37,294 nucleotides of DNA, from positions 1 through 37,294 of the IMG/VR virus record IMGVR_UViG_3300042479_001108. One strand, given 5' to 3'. The notes beneath the pieces were generated by a model. The model worked only from the letters and a program-made list of their open reading frames with translations, was not told the DNA's origin and did no database searches. Origin of the DNA: a virus. A program made the translations under genes and the position numbers. Positions 24,401 through 32,894 of the stretch are shown here, piece after piece; within the stretch, counting starts at the first letter, position 1; every line of letters begins with the position of its first letter.

Positions 24401-25938
24401 TTAAATTTAATATAATCACCGACCTCTAAGTCAGTGGTAAATACAGAATTAAGACCTACAACAGCGGTACTTCCATTTGTAAGAGTAGCCGTACCGGTAA
24501 CTAAAGTACTTGTAGATGGTACAATGTTTGCTGTAAAAGCGGTTGAAACATAACCAGTATCTGATACGCTTGCATGGTATAACTGTTTTACATCTCTTTC
24601 AAACGTATACCCGCTATTCATACTAATATCAAATAAGAAGGTATTAAAGGTGGAGGCAGCCAACATAGCGTTGCTTGAAGGAGATTCAAACCCTCTAACC
24701 TTTGCATTACCTACCAATGTACCTGCAGGAGAGCCAGGAGTAGCAGTATATTGATCATATAGATTTATATCTATTAAGTTGGAAGTAAAATTAGGAATAC
24801 CGAATGCATCTTTTACTTCTACGTAGTTACCAATAGGAGTTCTAACTACAGCATTAGTGACGTTGGCGGTATCCCTGGGTTTGCTAAAAGGTAAATATCT
24901 ATTAGATACTGTATTTACCTCGTATCCTTTTACATAACTTTTACCAGGACTTAAGACTGCTAAAGCAATTTGAACATTACCACCATCAGTAGCATTAAGA
25001 AATCCATCAGGATTATTTAATGATTTACGATGCTCAATAAATTTTAAATTAAATGGCTTAACAGTATAATCACCAGATTCGTCAAAAGTACGACGTGCAA
25101 GCTCGTCCTGCAAGACGCTATAACCTGGCTTATCGACAATGTCCACAAGGGAGCCATTTTCAATACGAAGCAACTCAATAAAATTATCAGATGTAGCAGA
25201 AGAAATAGAACGTTTATTTAAAATTAATTCAATTTTATATCTATCTGCACCTGGAGCAAAATAGTTAAATGTACCAATAGCGGGATCTAAAAGTGTTTCA
25301 TCATCATCGCTGTTAACAGTAGTTTCAGATACTTCTAATCCCACCCTGTAGTTAGAATTAGTAAGATACTTGTCCAGAATAATATTATTGGAAAATACTT
25401 TTACAAAATGGTCTTTAACAAAATATACACCATCGGTGATACTTGCCCCTAGGCACTTACCAGTTGAAGAAACGGTTGCGCTGTAGGTAGTACCAGTATC
25501 ATTGGTAACAATATCTTCAGCTGCACTGAATGCACCTGCAGTTCTACTGGCACCTGAGTCTAGATATTTTACAAAAATGGTCGGGGGATCTGTAGCAGTA
25601 CCTTCTTCAACATTTATTACCTGTGCTCTTACCCCAGACGTCTGTCCAATCATCTCTCTGTTAAGATAATTAGCAACCTCAATATCTTCTGAATTAAAAG
25701 TAGTAAGTAATTTTACAAAGTTTACATTCTTATCAAATTTAATGTTACCAGGTATAACTAATGAACCGGGCTTAAATACATGATTGCCAAATCTCGATAC
25801 TTGATTTTGAAGTATAGTTTGAAGTTGGTTTAATTCTCTTGATTGAACTGCCACCCCCGGTTTAAAGAGAATGCGGTGAAAGCCATCGGCTTCACTGTAA
25901 TCATCAAAGTACGGATCGGTGTTAAAATTAATCGCCAT
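21406..25938 (-). CDS. DUF4815-type baseplate protein with C-terminal extension, 1510 residues
   Basis: Starts INFNTDPYFDDYSEADGFHR with ILFKPGVAVQSRELNQLQTIL, the hallmark of the DUF4815 family of large virion proteins in marine T4-like phages. It occupies the T4 gp9/gp10 position (after gp8), so a baseplate wedge pin role is likely. The body is mostly beta; NREMIGQTSGVRAQVINVEEG (about 90-110) shows the same SG-x-A strand motif as the insert in gp13. A Gly/Ser linker (GGGSGSGGSTSSS, near residue 1270-1285) joins a C-terminal Ala-rich domain of about 220 residues (YAAAYLKGVNVDTLS to the end), which looks separate and is not recognised. Ribosome site AGG about 10 bases before the ATG. Confidence 0.82.
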   Translation of the reverse strand: MAINFNTDPYFDDYSEADGFHRILFKPGVAVQSRELNQLQTILQNQVSRFGNHVFKPGSLVIPGNIKFDKNVNFVKLLTTFNSEDIEVANYLNREMIGQTSGVRAQVINVEEGTATDPPTIFVKYLDSGASRTAGAFSAAEDIVTNDTGTTYSATVSSTGKCLGASITDGVYFVKDHFVKVFSNNIILDKYLTNSNYRVGLEVSETTVNSDDDETLLDPAIGTFNYFAPGADRYKIELILNKRSISSATSDNFIELLRIENGSLVDIVDKPGYSVLQDELARRTFDESGDYTVKPFNLKFIEHRKSLNNPDGFLNATDGGNVQIALAVLSPGKSYVKGYEVNTVSNRYLPFSKPRDTANVTNAVVRTPIGNYVEVKDAFGIPNFTSNLIDINLYDQYTATPGSPAGTLVGNAKVRGFESPSSNAMLAASTFNTFLFDISMNSGYTFERDVKQLYHASVSDTGYVSTAFTANIVPSTSTLVTGTATLTNGSTAVVGLNSVFTTDLEVGDYIKFNSDTSNSYRVTAVTTNSALTIDRNYPLTTIAGVNVTRDEAVLVDNDKASYIFPMPNDVIKELSDITIRTRRVFFGTLTANVVALTTAVGSTFASRTDQDYFAVAVTGGTAGKIYKIESDEITFTDAPTNRNISIDLSDYGLTNQDVLVYTTIIKNDPAAKAKTSTSSSATFTTRTDCQATVISLGVADVYEVSNVRMSANAFSTSYSEDNSSDISDYYSLETGQTSTYYGISKIKLKPGKPVPTGPIKINFDYYTHGTGDYFSAESYPDYEDIPKFNDNGVVYDLRSSIDLRPRISNDGVNFKNTGAVRNEFLDYANDFQTDYSYYLPRIDKIFLTSDGLITYREGSSSLNPVEPQAPSDAMSLYVIEHPAYGFDITNDSTFYPVDQRRYTMKDIGKLENRIKNLEYYTTLSLLELDTAVFSVKDSFGLDRFKNGFVVESFQGHGIGDVRNLDHNISMDFEAGELRPAFIPVNLKLSEVQLSTSGRAASGYVVKNNRIAMLPYSEEEYIANELASSTESINPFDNFTFAGSVVIDPPGDVWYDQTVKPLVYQDDTGTYDTLIPDSVGEATYGSIWNSWKQIWYSPTNTDKVKAIDGGAVITSASVSGSTSSVVFPYLRNASIKFTGSKLKPNTKLFAFFNEYNVTPLCYSQNTTANVVASFVSGEFNQSNIITDSNGTVSGVFNFDIQSSGLKIPAGRVNFRLTDSETNGIDKETFADAVYVANGTLSKVEPPRVAYIPPATYTPSPGSTAVIVGENTGGGSGSGGSTSSSTTTSIGFAEYAAAYLKGVNVDTLSIADRAKYEGFYKTALNNQNVTEATFTTQIATAPLATSTYRTGANAANYDFNSGVDYSQANPTAGTKVLDNGILLKDYGTATNILEVRNSSTNNLFIADVRTAVGVPYWDAVVIPVYEGTKAAVTAAVAQVTVNGVTERPGVTADMKAFWDVGVANGSFPVTEAGIQKAVEAYSAALTLAVIEAPVTNKVVAAGAADGLRGQTT

Positions 25939-25950
25939 CTCTTACCTATG

Positions 25951-28089
25951 TTATAATTTGAGTACTGTTCTAAGAGTAACTAATTGTTGTTCGCTGTAAC
26001 TTACCGCTGTTCTATTATCTATAAACAGCAAGTCACCGCTAAATTTATTTATATCGGGAGTTTTATTAATTACGGTCACTACATAATTAAGATTAGAAGT
26101 TTCATCAGTTAAAACATTACCTACTACTAATGCGTAATTATTTTTGTCTTGAAGTAATAATTGATTAGAAGAACTTGTAATCTCTACGACTTCGTAACTA
26201 CGCTTGGCTCCATTTATCGTGATAGTCAATATATCATCGCGAGCAAGCCCTGAAACAGTATCGGTAGTTACTAAATAGCATGCGCTCCCGGTAACGTTAG
26301 CATATGCTTGATCGTTTGTAAACTTATCTATATCTCTTATAATACCAAACTGTCTGTAATCATTCTGTACCAAGACACCATGATTCTTTTCATTATTTAT
26401 AGTAGATGTAAACATCAACGTATCTGCAAATAATTCTTTAACAGGATCACTTCCGTGACCGCCAGTTGGAGAAATAATAGCTGATACATTAGCGTTTGCA
26501 CCATTACCTGTTATGGTTACATTAGCAAACGTATACCCTACCCCTGGTGATTGCACGGTAATATAACTTATAGTATTATTGGTAAGTACCACATTTCCTG
26601 CAAACCCTGACCCGTCTCCTGTAACTACTACATTGGCGTAAGAATAACCACTACCTACATTGGCAATTCTAAAAGCATGAATACCTCCATCAATAGCTGA
26701 CAATTCAACCACCGTCTGTAAAGTATCTAGATCATCTACTGAAAGATTAGGAAAGGCATTTGCTCCACTACCGGTAGCGCTTGCAAAAGTTATTTCTAAA
26801 TGAGTATAACCATTACCGCGTTCTTCAATTACAACATCTTCTACTTGTCCAGCGGCATTAACAAACGGAGTTAAAACTGCACCAGTACCATCACCAATTA
26901 AAGAAATGGTAGTATTTAAATTTGAGGAATAATTAACGCCACCATCTTCAATTAGCACTCTTTCCAATTGCCCATTAACCAATACAGGTGTAAGAACTGC
27001 GCTGGTAGAGAAATTTAAATTAGCAGTAGCATTTGAAGTTGGTTGACTGCTACCGGTCGTTGCTATACTGATGGTGGTATTTGATCTTGCATCAGGTGAA
27101 TAACCATAGCCTTTATTAGTTAAAGTAACCCCTACTATTGAATTACTGGTACTACCATAAACAAGACTTGCAAATGCATTAGCCGTTGGCTGAAAGGCGC
27201 CAGTAGTTGCTATAGTTACAGTAGTATTATTTCTTACATTTGTGAAGTATCCAGCTCCCGTGCTGTATATACTTACATTACTAATATTATTAAATTCACT
27301 GTGCCCAGAATAACCAGAATTGTTTATTCTTATATTTGCAGATTTATATTTTGCTCCTGCATCATCTATCAATACCTTAATAAATTCACCAGATGTATTA
27401 AATACCGGTCTAATATTAGCAATTGAGTTGCCAGAACCACCAGTAAATTCACCAAGAACCGAAAGTGAAACCAAAGCATTACCGGTGTAGCCTGAACCGT
27501 TACTATCTATAGTTATACTACTTACTTCACCTCTAGAATAAAAAGCATTAGTTACTGCTCTCTGCACCGGCATAAAGGAAGCTGTAAGAAATCTATTCTG
27601 AGCCGATAGGGGGATAGTATACATATACTTCCAAACATACCCATCAGCTGTAGTGAGAGTTGTTACATCTTGCCCAGAAGGCTCAACTGTTGAAGCTGCT
27701 CCATTGTTATTAAATATGCACTTATATACTGCAAAGGTACTGGTCAGTACATAAAATTCAGATGTCTTTAAACTAGTTGCACCAGATTCGGAAGTAAAAG
27801 TTGAACTGTAATTACCATCATACTGATCATATACAGTACCTGATTCCCAATCATATCTAGGTACAACAAAAGATACGTCTCTTAAGTTTATTCTTTTAAT
27901 ACTTAAAATACCATTTCGCGTATATTGTTCGTAGTCCTGAGTCACCTCAGGTGTCTGGGGGGTAGCAGGTACAGCCCATTCTAAAATATTACCAATAAAA
28001 TAGTAATAGTTAGCTCTACGAGACAAAAACTCATTATAAACCGATTCCACCAATGAGCGGTGAATGGTATCCTTTAAAAGAAAAGACAT
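25951..28089 (-). CDS. 8: Baseplate wedge protein gp8, expanded
   Basis: 712 residues; T4 gp8 has 334. The first 180 residues match gp8: FIGNILEWA, a V-PRYDW-x-SGTVYDQYD segment (T4: IPRRDWGDTRYPDPY), VYKCIFNN, EPSGQDV and TADGYVWKYMYTIP (T4: GDGYVWEYLFEIP). The middle (about 195-540) is an insertion of repeated strand units with G-x-GY motifs (GSGYTGNALVSL, GAGYFTNVRNNTTVTI, KGYGYSPDARSNTTISI, GNGYTHLEITF). The C-terminal end (DTLMFTSTINNEKNHGVLVQND and RQFGIIRDI) resumes the gp8-like fold. Gene 28091-28531 ends one base before its ATG. The expansion is the odd feature. Confidence 0.86.
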   Translation of the reverse strand: MSFLLKDTIHRSLVESVYNEFLSRRANYYYFIGNILEWAVPATPQTPEVTQDYEQYTRNGILSIKRINLRDVSFVVPRYDWESGTVYDQYDGNYSSTFTSESGATSLKTSEFYVLTSTFAVYKCIFNNNGAASTVEPSGQDVTTLTTADGYVWKYMYTIPLSAQNRFLTASFMPVQRAVTNAFYSRGEVSSITIDSNGSGYTGNALVSLSVLGEFTGGSGNSIANIRPVFNTSGEFIKVLIDDAGAKYKSANIRINNSGYSGHSEFNNISNVSIYSTGAGYFTNVRNNTTVTIATTGAFQPTANAFASLVYGSTSNSIVGVTLTNKGYGYSPDARSNTTISIATTGSSQPTSNATANLNFSTSAVLTPVLVNGQLERVLIEDGGVNYSSNLNTTISLIGDGTGAVLTPFVNAAGQVEDVVIEERGNGYTHLEITFASATGSGANAFPNLSVDDLDTLQTVVELSAIDGGIHAFRIANVGSGYSYANVVVTGDGSGFAGNVVLTNNTISYITVQSPGVGYTFANVTITGNGANANVSAIISPTGGHGSDPVKELFADTLMFTSTINNEKNHGVLVQNDYRQFGIIRDIDKFTNDQAYANVTGSACYLVTTDTVSGLARDDILTITINGAKRSYEVVEITSSSNQLLLQDKNNYALVVGNVLTDETSNLNYVVTVINKTPDINKFSGDLLFIDNRTAVSYSEQQLVTLRTVLKL
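26046..26053 (-). promoter_or_regulatory. Possible internal late promoter in the 3' end of gp8
   Basis: Exact TATAAATA on the minus strand, 108 bases before the start of the DUF4815-type gene. It could supply extra transcript for this large gene, but it lies in coding sequence (DINKF) and may be chance. Confidence 0.4.
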
Positions 28090-28090
28090 G

Positions 28091-28531
28091 TTATGCTACA
28101 GTAACGTTCCAGGTAATAACAATAGTATCCCCAGCTGCCTTATTAACCGTGCTGAAGGTTGTACGGCATAGCATATTACCTGTAGAGGCCGCATTTAAAA
28201 TAGCTGCTTCAGTCAAAGCACCTGTTCCGGTACCTGCAGGAAACGTAGCCACATAAGTAAGAACGTTAGATACGCGGGCAGTAGAATCTAATACTACTCG
28301 ACCCAATTCTCCTCCTAATGCAGTTTGACTGGTGGCTGCAGCAGTAGCATCGGTACCCACTGCCATATGACTGGGAACTGCAATAGTATTACCAACTAGA
28401 CGAGCAGCAATAACTTGCTTTCCAACTGCTACTACTAGGTTATCAATTTTACGATAGTCTTTTTGAATACCCTTTTCATCCAGAAGAATAACTTCAAGAT
28501 TTCCTTTTATACTTACTGATTCTGTAAACAT
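28091..28531 (-). CDS. Small virion protein between gp7 position and gp8, 146 residues
   Basis: Starts FTESVSIKGNLEVILLDEKG with NLVVAVGKQVIAARLVGNT, then PSHMAVGTDATAAATSQTALG, VLTYVATFPAGTGTGALTEA and a final TVNKAAGDTIVITWNVTVA strand. This strand-rich pattern recurs in marine phage structural proteins of both myo- and podoviruses; function is not established. Own late promoter at 28560-28567 and AAGGA ribosome site. The upstream neighbour is the gp7-position protein and the downstream one gp8, so a baseplate-wedge accessory or attachment role is the best guess. Confidence 0.78.
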   Translation of the reverse strand: MFTESVSIKGNLEVILLDEKGIQKDYRKIDNLVVAVGKQVIAARLVGNTIAVPSHMAVGTDATAAATSQTALGGELGRVVLDSTARVSNVLTYVATFPAGTGTGALTEAAILNAASTGNMLCRTTFSTVNKAAGDTIVITWNVTVA

Positions 28532-28559
28532 GTTTTTTCCTTAAAAAGTTCTTTTTATA

Positions 28560-28567
28560 TATTTATA
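28560..28567 (-). promoter_or_regulatory. T4-type late promoter
   Basis: TATAAATA on the minus strand, 29 bases before the ATG at 28531, starting a unit with the 146-residue gene, gp8 and beyond. Confidence 0.84.
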
Positions 28568-28570
28568 TTA

Positions 28571-30637
28571 TTAAAATGTAATCACTGGTGAACCAGCATA
28601 AATTTCATCAAAGTAATCTATTGCATAATCTACATTAATACCTGAACCCGAATCTGTAATAGAAACACTACTTATATTATTATCAATATTCTTACTAAAT
28701 ACTTGTGAGAGCTCTTCAGATAATGATAAGCTATCATTTACTAATGAACTTCCTGATATATCATTTAAATTAGATATCACATTTACATCATCTGAGAAAG
28801 CTGCTAGATAAAGCACAAGACCTAGGGATTCTGATACTGTTACAGTATCGTCTACAGGTTTATATACGTCTAAAGATATAAAATTATCGGATATGCTTAA
28901 GACATTTGCAAGGGGTTTTTGTAATTCAAATACTTTACTATCAAGAATATTAAATACACTGTTAAGTTGAGTAAATACATTTTTAGCAGAAACCACTTCT
29001 ACATTGGCACTAACATTCGCAATAGTAGTCAAGGCCCTATTTACAAACAAATTAGTACCAGCTTGATGAACTAGTTTTTTAACAGTATTATAAAAAACAC
29101 TTATATCAAGCTCAGATTCAACCTGATAAGCAAATGGCTGATACAGATTTTTATCTTGTAAACGTACATCTGGCTCAGATAAAAAGCCTTGAGTTGCAAT
29201 ATATTCACCGGGATATCGAGCTATGGCTCCTACATTAAACGTTATGATAGCATCAGAAGGACTAGATGTTCCACCAGCTGTTAAAGAAGTAGTTACTTGT
29301 GATGTCGTGGTGGTAGAAGATAATAAAACCCCTGTAAAATCAGAAGACGTAACATAATCTGCATCAAAATATCTGGTAGGGTCTGTATCAGGGTGAATTC
29401 TTACTAAATTAACGCTCTCTAGAAACCCCCCAGCAGTTGTAGTAAAGTATTTAGTAGATGACGCTACTCCTAAATCATTAGATAAAGTTATAGTAAAATT
29501 GCTGTTGTAATTATATCCAAAATTAATAAATTTTACTGTTTGAATTGATCCGTTAGCTCCAACTTTGGTAATTCTAACTAAAGTATCTTGGCCTCCAACG
29601 GCAAGGTTAAATATCTCCCCTACCCTAAATCCTGTGCCTCCATAACTAACTTGGTATGAATTAGTGGTTGGTTTTACAATACCAGTAAAAATGGTACTAG
29701 TTAAGTTTTTTACAAATACATCATCATCTATTTCAAAGGGAACTTCAACTAAACTCTTATAAAATATTTCATAAAGATTTGTAGCTAGAGTCTTTACTCT
29801 AACAATTTCCACTGTATAAGCAATATTATTTTTTACAAAATTTAAAAATCTATCTTGAAGATTTGTTACACTTCCTGAGGTTAATAGTACGCGTATAGAT
29901 GTACGGAAACTCCATTTTCCATCTGATGGTCTTAATACAAAATCATAAGGATGACTGGTAGTAACAACAGTATCATATAAAACTTTAAAAAGAGTTTCAA
30001 TTGAAAGAGTGCTTCCCTTTGCCTTGTATAACCCTTCTATTTTTTTAACTAAAAGTGATTTATTAACTTGAAGACTTACAGGTAGATCATTCGCATAATT
30101 TTTTAAAAAATAATTTACAAAACTAGATGTAGTTTTATCTATATCACTGTACTGTCTTGCATTTTGTACTAATTCAAGAGCACCTTGATCTTGTTCTAAA
30201 AATTTATAATAATACTTTAAGAATGCAACAAAGGTTGTATTATCAGTTCTAATAAATTCAGGTAACTGACTGCTTATTAATTCAGATACTCTGTCTTTTA
30301 TTCTTTCAGTACTCACAGTATTGGTACTAGGAGTGGTACTTATACTTAAGACTCCTTGCATGCTAGAATGAATTTGACAGATGTAGTATAAGGTAGAGGG
30401 GGCATCGTTTGGAACTGTAAAAGATATTGTTCCAACAGCAACCCCATTATTAGTAACCCCATCATTATATGCACTGCCGGTACCAGTTACAGCATTAGTC
30501 TTTATCCAAAAAGGATGACCAGTTGCATTAACGTTAAAGGTATAAGTATTCCCTCTAACTAAATTAAGAGTTGGATTACTGCTACCATCAATGCTGTAAG
30601 CTCCTGCGCCTACGTTAGTTACTGCAAAGGTGGTCAT
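28571..30637 (-). CDS. Baseplate protein at gp7 position with N-terminal cupredoxin-like domain
   Basis: 688 residues. Residues 1-105 form a cupredoxin-like domain: VNATGHPFWIK (H41), a long strand-loop region and YYICQIHSSMQG with C87, H90 and M93, the amicyanin/pseudoazurin spacing of a type-1 copper site. From about 110: KDRVSELISSQLPEFIRTDN, TFVAFLKYYYKFLEQD and later SFVNYFLKNYANDLP, a start shared by marine T4-like baseplate wedge proteins at the gp7 position. The rest is beta-rich (YGGTGFRVGEIFNL; GYNYNSNFTITL) with a helical C-terminus (SLSLSEELSQVF). T4 gp7 has 1032 residues and no cupredoxin. Gene order gp6-this-gp8 supports the wedge role; identity to gp7 is inferred from place. 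Confidence 0.77.
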   Translation of the reverse strand: MTTFAVTNVGAGAYSIDGSSNPTLNLVRGNTYTFNVNATGHPFWIKTNAVTGTGSAYNDGVTNNGVAVGTISFTVPNDAPSTLYYICQIHSSMQGVLSISTTPSTNTVSTERIKDRVSELISSQLPEFIRTDNTTFVAFLKYYYKFLEQDQGALELVQNARQYSDIDKTTSSFVNYFLKNYANDLPVSLQVNKSLLVKKIEGLYKAKGSTLSIETLFKVLYDTVVTTSHPYDFVLRPSDGKWSFRTSIRVLLTSGSVTNLQDRFLNFVKNNIAYTVEIVRVKTLATNLYEIFYKSLVEVPFEIDDDVFVKNLTSTIFTGIVKPTTNSYQVSYGGTGFRVGEIFNLAVGGQDTLVRITKVGANGSIQTVKFINFGYNYNSNFTITLSNDLGVASSTKYFTTTAGGFLESVNLVRIHPDTDPTRYFDADYVTSSDFTGVLLSSTTTTSQVTTSLTAGGTSSPSDAIITFNVGAIARYPGEYIATQGFLSEPDVRLQDKNLYQPFAYQVESELDISVFYNTVKKLVHQAGTNLFVNRALTTIANVSANVEVVSAKNVFTQLNSVFNILDSKVFELQKPLANVLSISDNFISLDVYKPVDDTVTVSESLGLVLYLAAFSDDVNVISNLNDISGSSLVNDSLSLSEELSQVFSKNIDNNISSVSITDSGSGINVDYAIDYFDEIYAGSPVITF

Positions 30638-30638
30638 A

Positions 30639-32486
30639 TTATACCGAAGAGGTTACAGTAATAGTAGTACCGGCAACTAAACCACCGGTCTTATTAGTTG
30701 TAGTATCATCTAGTAGTAAAATTTCATTTCTTGAAACAGTCAAATTATAATCAGCTTCCTGTATGCCTCCTGTAATCCGGATATCCGTTACCCCAGCAGG
30801 AATACCCGATGGGGTAATACCAGTTAAAGAGATAATTCCTGTTCCATAATCTACTGTACCGACATTTGAAGATACGATGGCATTATTAACAATGTTAACA
30901 AGTCTTAATACACCTGAACCGGTATTACTTGGGGGTGTGTCATTTGGTAGATCCGTAATTTTTACCAGAGTAGAGACCCCATTTACAGAGATAAAAAAGA
31001 AGCTTGAAAGTATAGACCCAGGCTTTAAAGAATTTCTAAACTTAACAGCAGTATCCCCGGTAAATAAATTAGTAGTATTTAAGACTGGTATAATTCTACG
31101 TTGTAACTTTAATGTAAGCAAAGCGCTGGTAATAGAGTTATTGGTACTGAGAATATCTTTTATTAAAGCTGAATGAATATAATTTTTATTAAACTTTTGT
31201 ACGTTGTTATTAAAGAAGTTAGTTATGGTAGTATTAACTTGGGCTCTTATTTGTTCAGAAGATAAGGTTGTAATAGATGAATTAAACTTTATATCAGCAG
31301 TAAGATTAACAAAGAAGAGAGAAGGATCAACAAAGACAGGGGTAACAGTAATACCTTGTTTAGACTTTAGAATATTATTTTTGATTGATTCTTTAGTAGC
31401 ATCAGAAATAGTAAAGGAGGAAAATGGTTTTAAGGATATAATTACTCTACCATAATAGGGAGGATCATTGTCCTCTCCACCCCATACCGAAACAGATTCT
31501 GCTCCTGCATAATTAGCTAAGATCAACGCCTCATAATCGGTAGCAGTAACTGCTCTATTCTTTGCTGCATTAACCCTGGGTGCATTAAACTTAATAGAGG
31601 TAATACTTTCAGCATCCGCACCACCTGTTGAATTACTGTTAACGGTAATTGCAATACTACTTGATCCTCCTATTGTGGTTCCGGCGGTAAAGGACTGAGT
31701 TATCGTACTTGATACATTAACTGCTGAACCTGTTGCAACCATGTATTGAATAGTAACAATATTACCTGCTACTAAACTCTTACCAATTATACCATCACCA
31801 AAATAAATTTGATATTTACCTTGAGGGTTTTGTTCAAGATAATAAACGGCAGATGTACTTCCTATACCAGTAATGTCTGTCGATAAGGTATAGGTGCTTG
31901 TAGTGGTATCTGAAGAAGATGTTTGAACACTAACTTTAATGGTAGTAGTGTCTACTGCTTCGTTAGGTATTTCATATTTTGCAGCCGGGGTAATATCAGA
32001 TACAACATAACTATAACTTAACAACGTACCTTCAGTAACATCTACGTCTGTAAATGTATACGTAGATCCGACTCTTGCAGCAGTTTTAGCTTCTGTAGTT
32101 AGAAACGTATATGGTACCCCATCTACAGTTGAAGTAAAGGGTGTGTACCGTTCCATTGTCAAAGACGCAGGCAAGTTAGATGGGTTAGTAACTACAATAT
32201 CTAAATTAGCAACCGAGCCCCTTGCTGATACCGGCGTATAACCTAGGTGCTTGGCAATAGAAACTGCAGAAGATCTCTTGACTGCAGAATCCAAAAACAT
32301 CTCATTTACTACCATGTTAGCAAGGTAGGCATTGTAATGGGTGTTGTAGGCAAGAACGTCTAAAAGAGTAGATAGACCGGAGCCCTCAAAATCGTAATCC
32401 GTAAACTCAGTTTGAGCGTTTAAGAACGTTTTTAAGTTAGTCTTGATTTGATCAAAGTCAAGTTCTGCTATTCTTAGATTAGACAT
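30639..32486 (-). CDS. 6: Baseplate wedge protein gp6
   Basis: 615 residues (T4 gp6: 660). gp6 forms the dimeric wedge core that clamps gp7 and, in the intact baseplate, rings the hub. Family features: N-terminus LRIAELDFDQIKTNLKTFLN, FEGSGLSTLLDVLAYNTHYNAYLANMVVNEMFLDSA (split: GSGLSTLLDVLAYNTHY and NMVVNEMFLDSA), SAVSIAKHLGYTP and, in the centre, NRAVTATDYEALIL with VSVWGGEDNDPP, typical of gp6/baseplate J-like proteins. It overlaps the gp25 stop by one base (TAATG) and is followed by the gp7-position gene with a one-base gap. Identification is firm. Confidence 0.93.
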   Translation of the reverse strand: MSNLRIAELDFDQIKTNLKTFLNAQTEFTDYDFEGSGLSTLLDVLAYNTHYNAYLANMVVNEMFLDSAVKRSSAVSIAKHLGYTPVSARGSVANLDIVVTNPSNLPASLTMERYTPFTSTVDGVPYTFLTTEAKTAARVGSTYTFTDVDVTEGTLLSYSYVVSDITPAAKYEIPNEAVDTTTIKVSVQTSSSDTTTSTYTLSTDITGIGSTSAVYYLEQNPQGKYQIYFGDGIIGKSLVAGNIVTIQYMVATGSAVNVSSTITQSFTAGTTIGGSSSIAITVNSNSTGGADAESITSIKFNAPRVNAAKNRAVTATDYEALILANYAGAESVSVWGGEDNDPPYYGRVIISLKPFSSFTISDATKESIKNNILKSKQGITVTPVFVDPSLFFVNLTADIKFNSSITTLSSEQIRAQVNTTITNFFNNNVQKFNKNYIHSALIKDILSTNNSITSALLTLKLQRRIIPVLNTTNLFTGDTAVKFRNSLKPGSILSSFFFISVNGVSTLVKITDLPNDTPPSNTGSGVLRLVNIVNNAIVSSNVGTVDYGTGIISLTGITPSGIPAGVTDIRITGGIQEADYNLTVSRNEILLLDDTTTNKTGGLVAGTTITVTSSV

Positions 32487-32881
32487 TATCTTACTCTTGT
32501 TATTAGTGTTGTTAAAGTGATGGGTCTATCAGAGTTGTTTAATCTAAAAATAATATCACATACAAGTTCATTATTATCTGCTTTTTCACTAAGTACAACT
32601 TCTAACACCGTAGCTCTTGGCTCAAACTTATTGATAGTATCAATAATAGTCTTTTTCATAACCTGTGCAGTCACAGGATTAAAGTTCTCAAATAAAAGAC
32701 CATGAATCTGACAACCAATTTCTGGATGAAAGGGACGCTCGTAGTGTCTCGTAGATATTAAATTTCTAAGAGATTGCTTAACAGCTTCTTCATCGTTCTT
32801 TCTCGTCACATCACCAGTTACAGGATGAGAAGAAAAAAGAAGATTAAAATCTGAATATTGTCTGGTATTTCGTGTAGCCAT
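32486..32881 (-). CDS. 25: Baseplate wedge protein gp25
   Basis: 131 residues, the same as T4 gp25 (132). gp25 is a lysozyme-fold relative that joins the wedge to the hub and primes sheath assembly (related to T6SS TssE). Family motifs: QYSDFNLLF at the start, SLRNLISTRHYERPFHPEIGC (T4: ITTRKGSRPFDPEFGCDL), LLFENFNPVTAQVMKKTI, FEPRATVLEV. The ATG has no Shine-Dalgarno sequence before it, and a perfect late promoter ends only 5 bases upstream. The gene is stop-start coupled to gp6. Confidence 0.95.
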   Translation of the reverse strand: MATRNTRQYSDFNLLFSSHPVTGDVTRKNDEEAVKQSLRNLISTRHYERPFHPEIGCQIHGLLFENFNPVTAQVMKKTIIDTINKFEPRATVLEVVLSEKADNNELVCDIIFRLNNSDRPITLTTLITRVR

Positions 32882-32886
32882 GTTTA

Positions 32887-32894
32887 TATTTATA
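32887..32894 (-). promoter_or_regulatory. Late promoter abutting the gp25 start
   Basis: TATAAATA on the minus strand, in the 13-base gap between the PAAR-like gene and gp25. With T4 spacing (consensus at -13 to -6) the predicted +1 is 32881, the A of the gp25 ATG, giving a leaderless gp25 message. Confidence 0.75.

Noticed and set aside
26394-26401. Second TATAAATA inside gp8
   Set aside because: It is in coding sequence more than 450 bases from any start, with no gene at a suitable distance. Such 8-base AT matches are expected by chance in AT-rich DNA.
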